Under the pieces are notes generated by a model. That model saw only the letters and a program-made list of their open reading frames with translations. It did not search any database and was not told where the DNA came from. The position numbers were made by a program, and so were the translations under genes. Positions 1-7,467 of a stretch of DNA of 11,067 bases are shown piece after piece (position 1 is the stretch's first letter; every line of letters starts with the position of its first letter). The DNA comes from Propionibacteriaceae bacterium (GTDB lineage: Bacteria > Actinomycetota > Actinomycetes > Propionibacteriales > Propionibacteriaceae), in assembly GCA_003153855.1 (NCBI GenBank), contig PMBM01000074.1:49927-60993 (forward strand). The letters run 5' to 3'.

Positions 1-3000
1 GGTTCCTCGCTGTACTTCAGCAACGTCGACGTCACCGACTTCCTCCCGCCGGGCTTCTCCTTCGAGAAGCTCTGGGGCGTCAAGCCCACCGGTCAGACCT
101 CGAACGACGAGATCGCCACTGTCACAGCAGACACGACCGCCAACCCGCTGGTGTGGCACCTCGGCGCCACGGCAGCTGACGGCAAGCGCTACGTCGACGC
201 GTCGACCGAGAAGGTCTTCGAGGTCGAGTTCTCGGCGCTCGCGCCGAACGCCACCTCGACTCCTTCGGGCAGCATCCTGGCCTCAGCCAACCTCGCCAAG
301 GCCACGACGGTGAACTCGTCCGGTGTCGCCACGTCCCTGAGGGACGCGGCGAACTCGCTCGAGACCCGGCCCTCGCTGTCGCTCACCAAGAGCCGGACGC
401 CGTCGGCTGCGGTCGTCGCGCCGAACTCGACCCTCGACTACTCGCTGGCCGTGAAGAACAACGCGCCGCTTCCTGATGCGCAGGGTTTCGCCGGTGCATC
501 GAACGTCACCGTCCGCGACCTGCTGCCGCTGGAGCTCCGCTGCGCCACCGTGTCTGCGATCAGCAACGGCGGCACCTGCACCGACCCCGTCCCTGATGTG
601 GCGGGAGCCCGTTCGCAGATCAACTGGACGGTGCCTGGTCCGATCCTCCCGCAGGGCACGCAGACGTTGACCTACACGGTGACGCTGCCGACCGACCTGG
701 CTCCGTCCGAGGACCTCACCAACGACGCGGGCGTCCGGACCTACACCGGGCCGGTCAACACCGGCCTCACTCCCACCACGTACATCCCGGCGAGCAACAT
801 CGACCCGACGCTCACCTCTAACATCCCGGACGTCGCCCGCGACTCCGAGACGGTCACGCTGAGCCCGGTCGCCGTGGTGAAGCAGCAGCAGAGCGAGCTC
901 TCCGAGTCCGGCAACTCGCGCAACGCCTCCCTGGCGACCAGCGCAGACCAGGCGACGATCGGCGAGTACGTGGACTACGTCGTGCAGACGACCGTCCCGG
1001 CATCCTCGACCGTGTACGGGGGGACGTTCACCGATCCTCTGCCCAGCGGTCTGACACTGCTCACGACCGGTCCCCACGGAGTGACACCGACCGCGTTCCT
1101 CAACGGCGGGGCGCTTCCCGTGAACTGGTCCTTCAACGCAGGGACGCTCACGGTGACGCTCGCGGATCCGTACCTGGTCGACAACACGGCCGACGTCATC
1201 GAGATGCACTTCCGGGCGATCGTGACCGACACCGCAGCCAACGCGGCGGGCCAGAACAAGGTCAACACGGCCAACTTCGCGTACAAGACGAAGGCAGCCG
1301 AGATCGGCGCTCAGCCGGCCCAGACCGTCACGGGCACCGGCAGCACGTCGCTCGGGATCGTCGAGCCGAACCTCGGTATGTCGAAGAGCGACAACGCTCC
1401 CGGCAAGATCGCCAACCCGGGCCAGGTCATCACCTACTCGCTCACGTCGACGAACTCGGGCTCCGCGGCGCATGACGTCGTCCTCACCGACTGTGTCCCG
1501 CTGCACCTCACCGTGACCACGCCCGTCACGGCTCCGGCACTGCCGGTCGGTGTCGTGGCGACCTCCACGACGAGCGCCCCGAGCTGCACCGGAACGCTGA
1601 TCACGTGGACATACCCGTCTTCCTTCGCGCTGAACCAGGGGGCGTCGACCACGGTCACGTACGACGCCACGGTGGACGTCCCGACGGTCGCCGGCCAGAC
1701 GTTCGTCAACTCGGCGAAGACCACGGCGACCTCGTACCAGGGCGCCAACCCCGACGAGCGCACCACCTACCAGGCAACGGCCACCGACCTCGTCAAGACC
1801 ACGCCCCCGCTGGTCACCAAGTCCGTGACGCCTCTGAACGCGACGATCGGGTCGCAGGTGGTCTACACGGTCCAGGTGACGGTCCCCGGCGGGTTGACCG
1901 CCTACGACGCGACCGCGCGAGACGCCGTCCCGGCCGGGATCGACTTCGAGGCGCTGACCGGCGTGACCTGCGCGAACGAGCCCGTCGGCTTCACGTGTCC
2001 CACCCCCGGCGCTGTCTCCGTGCTGCCCGCCGGCGGCCCTTCGGCAGCCACCGGCGGCAACCTCGACTTCTTCTTCGACGACCTGCCCGCCAGCCCGCCT
2101 GGCCAGGACTGGACGATCACGCTGACCTACAGGGCCTCCGTCGTTGACGCTGCTCCGCTGGTCTCCGGTTCGACGCTGACGAACACCGCGAGCCTTCGGT
2201 GGAACCAGGCCAGCCGGTACAGCGCCGGGAACCTGCCCGACCCCACCAACGCTGGCGCGTTCGACCTCTCCTCGACGACCGCGTCCGCAACCGTCACGCT
2301 CCACGAGCCGAAGCTGGTCACGGACAAGGACGTGACCTACACGGCGCCGACCAACGCGCCCTGTGACCAGAACCACGCGGCGTCGACCGGCGCGGCCGAC
2401 GTCGACGCCTGCCAGATCTCGCCGAACGCCACCTCGCCGTCGATGACGTACACGATCAGCGTGCAGAACACGGGCGACTGGCCGGCCTACGACGTGGCCA
2501 TCGCCGACTCGGCAGACCTTCCTGGGCCGAGCCAGATCGCGTCCTTGACCATCACCAACGCCGGCGGAGCCACCATCGTCGACGGGATCGTCACCGACGG
2601 GACCGGTCTCGCCTTCCTCTACCCGGGCCCGCTGGCTCCGGGAGCGACGATCACCATCACCTACACGGTGGATCTGACTCCGTCCGCGGCGAACCATGAG
2701 GGCGACCAGGTCGTCAACACGGTGACCGTCCCGTCCTTCTACGGCGTGTCGAGCAGTGAGCGTGCCTTGAACCCGACCCGTACGTACCGGACCTACTCCG
2801 GTCCGTCCGACACGGACACCGTGACCCTGCGCTACCCGAAGCCCCAGTTGTCGAAGGGCACCATCTCGGACGCCAGCGACGCCCGCATCGGGCAGCCGTT
2901 CACCTTCTCGCTCACCGCGACCAACGCCGCCACTGCGGCCTCCCTGTACAACGCCGACCTCACGGACACCCTGCCTGCGGGCTGGACGTACGTGTCCGGT

Positions 3001-6000
3001 TCCGGTGTCGTGACAGCCGCGACGGGCACGACTCCGGCCGTCCTCACCATCGGCAATCCGACGCAGGTGGGCCAGACGCTGACATGGACCAACCTCGCGA
3101 CGCTCGCGCCGCTGGGCACGTTCACGATCACCTACCAGGCGATCCCGACCTCTGCGCTCGCCCTGGCGGCGACGACGGGTGGCTTCGCTCACGTGAACGC
3201 CGCCACGCTGACCGGCCACGACGGCACGGGTGCGGCGGCGAATGCCGACGGTCCGTACGTCGCGACCGCCAACGCGCAGGTGTTCATCCGCCAGACCGAT
3301 CTCCAGCTGACGAAGTCGATCGTGACCCCCGGCCCGTACTCGTACGGCCAGACGGTCCAGTACTCGCTCGTCCTGGTCAACGTCGGACCTGACGGCGCCA
3401 CCGGCGTCAAGGTCCAGGAGAAGCTTCCGGCTGGCCTGGTCTTCAGGTCTGTCGTGTCCAACAGCGCCGGAGCGTACGACGCGGTGACCGGCGACTGGAT
3501 CGTCGGAAGCGTTGCAGCCGGGGCCACTCAGACACTCGTGCTCTCCGTACTGATCAACGCACCCGGCCCGATCGTCAACGTCGCCCAGGTGAGCACGTCC
3601 GACCAGTTCGACGTCGACTCGACCCCCGGCAACCTTGTGGGAACGCCGGCCGAGGACGACGAGTCCCAGGTCTCCATCGTGACCACACCGACCCAGCTCG
3701 GCGACCGTGTCTGGTATGACATCAACAAGAACGGCGTCCAGGATCCGAGCGAGCCTGGTATCGCAGGTGTGACCGTGACGCTGAAGGATCCCGGTCCCGA
3801 TGGCATCGTCGGCAACGGCGATGACGGCCCCACGCTCACGGCGACGACGGACTCCAACGGCAACTACCTCTTCAACGGCCTCGCCGTCGAACGGCCGTAC
3901 GTGGTGTCTGTCAACCCAGCGTCTCTGCCCACCGGCATGGCGCAGACGTACGACCTCGACGGGCTCGCCAGCCTGAACACGACAGTCGCCACGATCCCGC
4001 TCGCGGCCGGTCCGGCCGGCCGGATGGACGTCGACTTCGGCTACAGCGGCGTCGGCTCGATCGGCGACACGGTCTGGTTCGACACCAACGGCTCCGCGAC
4101 GCCGACCCAGGACGCCGGAGAGCCCGGCATCCCCGGGATCCCGGTCAAGGTCACCTGGTCGGGTAACGATGGCGTGCTCGGCACGGCGGACGACGTGGTC
4201 TTCAACACCGTGACCGACGCTTCGGGCAAGTACCTCGTGCAGAACCTTCCGTACGGCCCGTACTCCGTGGTCGTCGACACGACGTCGCCGAAGTTCCCGG
4301 CCGGCGTGACGCAGACCTACGACGCCGACGGCACAGCCACGGCGAGCACGTCCATCGTCAGCCTCACCGGCGTCGCTCCGAACAACCTGAACCAGGACTT
4401 CTCGTACACCGGGACGGCCTCGTTGGGTGACCGGATCTGGCTCGACCAGAACGGCGACGGTGTGCAGGATCCGGGCGAGCTCGGCATCCCGAACGTCGGC
4501 GTGAGCGTGACGTACCTCGGTGCTGACGGCGTGGCGGGCGGTGGCGACGACATCGTCTTCACGACGGTCACCGACAGCGCGGGCAACTACCTCGTCAACC
4601 GGCTCCCCGCCGGCAACTACACGGTGAGCGTCAACACCGCGACGCTGCCGGTCGGCCTGTCGGAGACGTACGACCTCGACGGCATCACCGTCCCGAACAC
4701 CACGGCTGCGACACTCGCGGTTGGTGAGAACCGGCGTGACGTCGACTTCGGCTACGTGGGTACCAGCCAGATCGGTGACCAGATCTGGCTCGACACCCTC
4801 GGGAACGGCGACGGCGTCTTCAACGCGGGCAGCGACTTCCCGCTCCAGGGCGTGGCCGTCACTGTCACCTACCTCGGGCCTGACGGGGTGGCCGGTGGCG
4901 GCGACGACATCGTCTACTCCACGACCACCGACGCGAACGGAAAGTACCTGTTCACGAACGTGCCGCTCGGTGCGTACACGGTCACGGTGGTACCTCCGGC
5001 CAACCTCACTCCGACGTTCGACGCCAATGGCATCGGGACGCCGAACACGAGCGCGGTGACCCTCACCGTGGCGAACCCCGTCAACCTCAACCAGGACTTC
5101 TCGTACAGGGGCGCCGGCTCGATCGGTGACCTCGTGTGGCTGGACCGGAACAACTCCGGCACCGCTACGGCAGACGCGGGCGAGCCGGGTATTCCTGGTG
5201 TCCCGGTCACCATCACCTGGGCAGGCCCCGACGGCACCATGGGCACCGCTGACGACATCCTGATCCACAGGGTCACGGACGCGAATGGCGGCTACCTCGT
5301 GCAGAACCTGCCGTTCGGCAGCTACTCCGTGGCGGTCGACACGGCCTCCCCGGCGTTCCCGGCAGGCGTCGTGCAGACGTACGACGTGGACGGCACGGTC
5401 ACACCCAACCTGTCCACGGTCACCCTGACCAACGTGGCTCCCGCCGCTCTCAACCAGGACTTCTCCTACGGCGGGCACGCGTCCATCGGCGACCGGATCT
5501 GGCTCGACCAGAACGGCGACGGGGTCCAGGACCCGAGCGAGATCGGGATCCCGGCGGTCACCGTCCACGTGACCTACCTCGGCCCCGACGGCGTCGCCGG
5601 GGGTGGGGACGACATCGTCTTCACCACCACGACCGCCGCTGACGGCACCTACCTCGTCGATGGGCTTCCGTCCGGCGCGTACACCGTCGCGGTCGACCCG
5701 GCCACCCTGCCCGCAGGGCTCACCGGGACGTTCGACCTCGACGGCGTCGCCTCCGCCAACACTGCGGCGGTCAGCCTCGCCGACGGCCAGGCCAGGCGCG
5801 ACGTCGACTTCGGCTACAAGGCGCCCGGCGCGATCGGCGACCAGGTCTGGCTCGACACGCAGGCCAACGGTGACGGTACGTTCGACGCCGCGACCGACCG
5901 TCCGCTCGCCGGTGTGGCCATCACGGTCACGTACCTCGGCTTGGACGGTGTCCTGGGCGGTGGGGACGACATGGTCTTCACCACGACGACAGCAGCTGAC

Positions 6001-7389
6001 GGCAAGTACTCCGTCACGGGTCTGCCGCTCGGGGCGTACACCGTGGCAGCCGTACCGCCGGTGGCTCTGACCGAGACGTTCGACGCGGACGGCAAGGCTT
6101 CGGCGAACACCTCCGCGGTGACGCTGACACCCGTTGCTCCCGTGAACCTCGCGCAGGACTTCTCGTACGCGGGAACTGGCTCCATCGGTGACCTCGTCTG
6201 GCACGACCGCAACGCCGATGGCGTCGTGGATCCGGGCGAGGAGGGCATCGCAAGTGTGACGGTCATCCCGACCTGGGCAGGGCCTGACGGCCTGTTCGGC
6301 ACGGCAGACGACATCATCCTGCCGTCGGTGACGACGGCTCCGGACGGGTCATACCTGATCCCGAACCTGCCTGCGGGCTCGTACAAGGTCGACATCGATC
6401 CCGCGACAGTACCGGCGGGCTACGTCCCGACGTACGACATCGACGCCGGCAACCTCGAGTCGTCGACGGTCTCGCTCGAGGCCGGGCAGCACCGTACGGA
6501 CGTGGACTTCGGCCTTCGCGAGGTCGCCGACCTCATGATCGTCAAGTCCCACCCGGCCGGCGGGATCGACGCGGGTGGCAACGTGACCTTCCGGATCACG
6601 GTGACCAACCTCGGACCGGGCGTCGCCCGTTCCGTGCAGGTCATCGACACCCTGCCTGCCGGGCTCGCGGCCACCGACGTCGCTGCGACGGGGTGGACCT
6701 GCACACCGGCGGGTCAGGCGATCACCTGCACCCTGGGCGAGGACCTCGTCTCGGGCGGTATTGCGTTCATCGACGTGACGACCAAGACCAGCCTTCAGGC
6801 GGCGCCGTCCGTGGTGAACCTTGCCACGGTCACGTCGTCCACACCGGACGTGAACCTGGACAACAACTCCACCACCGACCCGGTCGTCGTGAACGCGGCT
6901 GACCTGGTGCTCAAGAAGTCCCTTGTCGGCACCCTCGTGTCTGGCAAGAACGCCGAGTACGTCCTGACGGTCTCGAACCTGGGTCCGTCCACGGTCCCGG
7001 CGGGCAAGGTCGTGGTGACTGATGCGCTGCCTGCCCTGCTGACAGCCGTGTCCGCCACCTCGACCGACTTCACCTGCCAGATCACCGGCCAGAACGTGGT
7101 CTGCACCAACAAGGCCGCCTACCCGGCGGGAAGCGTGTCGACGATCACGGTCATCGCCAAGGTCGGCAAGGCGTCGGTCGGGACCTCGATCACGAACTCG
7201 GCCAGCGTCACGGGCGGATTCGTCGATCCCACACCGGACAACGAGGTCGACGCCGCGACGTTGACGATCACTCGCCTCCCCGGAACCGGCTCGGACGTCC
7301 CGTGGATGTTCCCGCTGATCACCATCGCCCTGCTGGCAGCAGGCGGGGGTCTCCTGCTCGTGGCCCGGAGGCGGCGCGTCCTGAAGTGA
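1..7389 (+). CDS. Giant LPXTG-anchored surface protein with DUF11 and SdrD-B repeats (5' end missing)
   Basis: This is the C-terminal 2462 residues of a very large cell-wall-anchored protein. The frame is open from base 1 (GSSLYFSNVDVTDFLPPG...), so the ATG at 151 is an internal Met inside a domain, with no ribosome site before it, and the true start and signal peptide lie upstream. Seen in order: the tail of one DUF11/TIGR01451-type beta-sandwich domain, seven more such domains (370-3690), eight SdrD-B-like repeats (3691-6522), two more DUF11 domains (6523-7275), then LPGTG, a hydrophobic helix and RRRRVLK. By family knowledge, SdrD-B domains bind calcium and stiffen surface stalks, and DUF11 or isopeptide-type domains are common in adhesins and pilus-like proteins. 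I infer an extended, wall-linked adhesin or structural stalk. The ligand is unknown, and no ligand-binding head domain is visible; one could lie upstream. Codon use is uniform along the gene. A single-gene transcript is likely, since the next gene is convergent. Confidence 0.93.
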   Translation, partial: GSSLYFSNVDVTDFLPPGFSFEKLWGVKPTGQTSNDEIATVTADTTANPLVWHLGATAADGKRYVDASTEKVFEVEFSALAPNATSTPSGSILASANLAKATTVNSSGVATSLRDAANSLETRPSLSLTKSRTPSAAVVAPNSTLDYSLAVKNNAPLPDAQGFAGASNVTVRDLLPLELRCATVSAISNGGTCTDPVPDVAGARSQINWTVPGPILPQGTQTLTYTVTLPTDLAPSEDLTNDAGVRTYTGPVNTGLTPTTYIPASNIDPTLTSNIPDVARDSETVTLSPVAVVKQQQSELSESGNSRNASLATSADQATIGEYVDYVVQTTVPASSTVYGGTFTDPLPSGLTLLTTGPHGVTPTAFLNGGALPVNWSFNAGTLTVTLADPYLVDNTADVIEMHFRAIVTDTAANAAGQNKVNTANFAYKTKAAEIGAQPAQTVTGTGSTSLGIVEPNLGMSKSDNAPGKIANPGQVITYSLTSTNSGSAAHDVVLTDCVPLHLTVTTPVTAPALPVGVVATSTTSAPSCTGTLITWTYPSSFALNQGASTTVTYDATVDVPTVAGQTFVNSAKTTATSYQGANPDERTTYQATATDLVKTTPPLVTKSVTPLNATIGSQVVYTVQVTVPGGLTAYDATARDAVPAGIDFEALTGVTCANEPVGFTCPTPGAVSVLPAGGPSAATGGNLDFFFDDLPASPPGQDWTITLTYRASVVDAAPLVSGSTLTNTASLRWNQASRYSAGNLPDPTNAGAFDLSSTTASATVTLHEPKLVTDKDVTYTAPTNAPCDQNHAASTGAADVDACQISPNATSPSMTYTISVQNTGDWPAYDVAIADSADLPGPSQIASLTITNAGGATIVDGIVTDGTGLAFLYPGPLAPGATITITYTVDLTPSAANHEGDQVVNTVTVPSFYGVSSSERALNPTRTYRTYSGPSDTDTVTLRYPKPQLSKGTISDASDARIGQPFTFSLTATNAATAASLYNADLTDTLPAGWTYVSGSGVVTAATGTTPAVLTIGNPTQVGQTLTWTNLATLAPLGTFTITYQAIPTSALALAATTGGFAHVNAATLTGHDGTGAAANADGPYVATANAQVFIRQTDLQLTKSIVTPGPYSYGQTVQYSLVLVNVGPDGATGVKVQEKLPAGLVFRSVVSNSAGAYDAVTGDWIVGSVAAGATQTLVLSVLINAPGPIVNVAQVSTSDQFDVDSTPGNLVGTPAEDDESQVSIVTTPTQLGDRVWYDINKNGVQDPSEPGIAGVTVTLKDPGPDGIVGNGDDGPTLTATTDSNGNYLFNGLAVERPYVVSVNPASLPTGMAQTYDLDGLASLNTTVATIPLAAGPAGRMDVDFGYSGVGSIGDTVWFDTNGSATPTQDAGEPGIPGIPVKVTWSGNDGVLGTADDVVFNTVTDASGKYLVQNLPYGPYSVVVDTTSPKFPAGVTQTYDADGTATASTSIVSLTGVAPNNLNQDFSYTGTASLGDRIWLDQNGDGVQDPGELGIPNVGVSVTYLGADGVAGGGDDIVFTTVTDSAGNYLVNRLPAGNYTVSVNTATLPVGLSETYDLDGITVPNTTAATLAVGENRRDVDFGYVGTSQIGDQIWLDTLGNGDGVFNAGSDFPLQGVAVTVTYLGPDGVAGGGDDIVYSTTTDANGKYLFTNVPLGAYTVTVVPPANLTPTFDANGIGTPNTSAVTLTVANPVNLNQDFSYRGAGSIGDLVWLDRNNSGTATADAGEPGIPGVPVTITWAGPDGTMGTADDILIHRVTDANGGYLVQNLPFGSYSVAVDTASPAFPAGVVQTYDVDGTVTPNLSTVTLTNVAPAALNQDFSYGGHASIGDRIWLDQNGDGVQDPSEIGIPAVTVHVTYLGPDGVAGGGDDIVFTTTTAADGTYLVDGLPSGAYTVAVDPATLPAGLTGTFDLDGVASANTAAVSLADGQARRDVDFGYKAPGAIGDQVWLDTQANGDGTFDAATDRPLAGVAITVTYLGLDGVLGGGDDMVFTTTTAADGKYSVTGLPLGAYTVAAVPPVALTETFDADGKASANTSAVTLTPVAPVNLAQDFSYAGTGSIGDLVWHDRNADGVVDPGEEGIASVTVIPTWAGPDGLFGTADDIILPSVTTAPDGSYLIPNLPAGSYKVDIDPATVPAGYVPTYDIDAGNLESSTVSLEAGQHRTDVDFGLREVADLMIVKSHPAGGIDAGGNVTFRITVTNLGPGVARSVQVIDTLPAGLAATDVAATGWTCTPAGQAITCTLGEDLVSGGIAFIDVTTKTSLQAAPSVVNLATVTSSTPDVNLDNNSTTDPVVVNAADLVLKKSLVGTLVSGKNAEYVLTVSNLGPSTVPAGKVVVTDALPALLTAVSATSTDFTCQITGQNVVCTNKAAYPAGSVSTITVIAKVGKASVGTSITNSASVTGGFVDPTPDNEVDAATLTITRLPGTGSDVPWMFPLITIALLAAGGGLLLVARRRRVLK
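370..3690 (+). repeat. Seven tandem DUF11 / isopeptide-type domains
   Basis: Seven diverged beta-sandwich domains occupy approximately 370-867, 868-1362, 1363-1806, 1807-2304, 2305-2835, 2836-3294 and 3295-3690. Each opens with a Lys-containing strand (LTKS, VVKQ, MSKS, VTKS, VTDK, LSKG, LTKS), has a YxL/YTV strand, a central D-x-x-P turn (RDLLP, TDPLP, TDCVP, RDAVP, TDTLP, and EKLP in the last) and ends with an Asn-containing strand (LTND, VNTA, VNSA, TNTA, VNTV, VNAA, VNVA). This matches the conserved repeat family TIGR01451/DUF11 and resembles isopeptide-forming fimbrial domains. Boundaries are set by the recurring Lys strand and are accurate to about ten residues. The tail of an eighth domain (VTDFLP...ASANLAK) fills bases 1-369. 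Confidence 0.85.
4051..5112 (+). repeat. Three-domain supermodule, copy 1 (A-B-C)
   Basis: SdrD-B repeats 2-4, 1062 bp with domain lengths of 121, 116 and 117 residues. It aligns without gaps to the following 1062 bp domain by domain. By hand count 82/121, 80/116 and 78/117 residues are identical to the matching domains of copy 2, while many third codon positions differ. I infer an old tandem duplication of a three-domain block. Confidence 0.82.
5113..6174 (+). repeat. Three-domain supermodule, copy 2 (A-B-C)
   Basis: SdrD-B repeats 5-7, 1062 bp, domain lengths 121, 116 and 117, exactly as in copy 1. The A-type marker pair TW/GTADD, the B-type loop DQNGDGVQDPSE and the C-type NGDG insertion occur in the same order and register as in copy 1. 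Confidence 0.82.
6523..7275 (+). repeat. Two membrane-proximal DUF11 domains
   Basis: Two domains at about 6523-6891 and 6892-7275. Both start ADL(M/V)(I/L)xKS and contain TVTNLGPG or TVSNLGPS, a D-x-LP turn (IDTLPAGL, TDALPALL), a WTC or FTC strand followed by (I/V)(T/C)CT-like cysteine strands, and a closing VNLATV or TNSASV. Each holds two cysteines (WTC...ITCT and FTC...VVCT) that could form a disulfide outside the cell. They sit between the SdrD-B array and the wall anchor and are closer to textbook DUF11 than the N-terminal domains. Confidence 0.85.
7276..7386 (+). other. C-terminal cell-wall sorting signal (LPGTG)
   Basis: LPGTG is encoded at 7276-7290 and fits LPXTG with X = Gly. It is followed by a hydrophobic stretch of about 23 residues (VPWMFPLITIALLAAGGGLL then LVA) and a basic tail RRRRVLK. 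By established knowledge sortase cleaves between T and G and joins the protein to peptidoglycan. The motif is LPXTG rather than the LAXTG used by many actinobacterial class E sortases, so a class A- or F-type enzyme is the more likely partner. None is encoded here. Confidence 0.93.
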
Positions 7390-7467
7390 GCTGAGGGATC
7401 GGGTCTGGTCGAGGCCGCCGGCGGTCGTACGCAGGGCACCATGGCCAGGCCCGTTCTCACGTCCGGA
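7390..7467. other. Convergent intergenic region with a GC palindrome
   Basis: This 78-bp gap separates the stop of the surface protein from the stop of the DUF2332 gene. It must hold any termination signal for both. The only notable structures are a 10-bp perfect palindrome CCGCCGGCGG (7415-7424), extendable by a G-T wobble and a G-C pair, and a GTCCGGAC palindrome (7461-7468). The first has no loop sequence and no U-tract, so it is at best a weak factor-independent terminator. Confidence 0.3.

Larger units (their letters stand above)
3691..6522 (+). repeat. Eight SdrD-B-like calcium-binding repeats
   Basis: Eight consecutive domains start at 3691, 4051, 4414, 4762, 5113, 5476, 5824 and 6175, with lengths of 120, 121, 116, 117, 121, 116, 117 and 116 residues. 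Each begins (S/A)xGDxxWxD, continues with an EF-hand-like Asp/Asn/Gly loop (for example DQNGDGVQDPGE), a second GxDGxxGxxDD loop, a TDxxGxYLxxxLPxGxY strand, a (T)(Y/F)DxDG segment and a closing VDFGY or QDFSY. These are hallmarks of the SdrD B-like / Cna-B-like family of staphylococcal Sdr proteins, where the Asp-rich loops bind calcium. Three subtypes can be told apart: A (TW, GTADD, closing QDFSY), B (canonical 12-residue loop, RRDVDFGY) and C (NGDG insertion, VPP, QDFSY). Their order is B-A-B-C-A-B-C-A/B. Confidence 0.9.

Noticed and set aside
151..153. ATG at 151 as the start of the giant protein
   Set aside because: The frame is open from base 1 and residues before the ATG (VDVTDFLPPGFSFEKLW) belong to the same DUF11 domain. 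There is no ribosome site.
283..6204. A 1973-codon open frame on the minus strand, antisense to the giant gene
   Set aside because: Its translation is Arg/Gly/Val/Asp-rich low-complexity text without family motifs. It is the expected shadow of a gene with strong G/C third-position bias and few codons whose complement gives a stop. The plus-strand frame has clear domains throughout.
3691..6522. Regular repeat array as a possible CRISPR or non-coding satellite
   Set aside because: The period is about 350 bp, the repeats are in one reading frame, diverge mainly at third codon positions and encode folded domains.
7415..7424. CCGCCGGCGG as an intrinsic terminator
   Set aside because: A perfect palindrome without loop bases would give only a three- or four-pair stem, with no U-tract on either strand. 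It is described as part of the intergenic region only.
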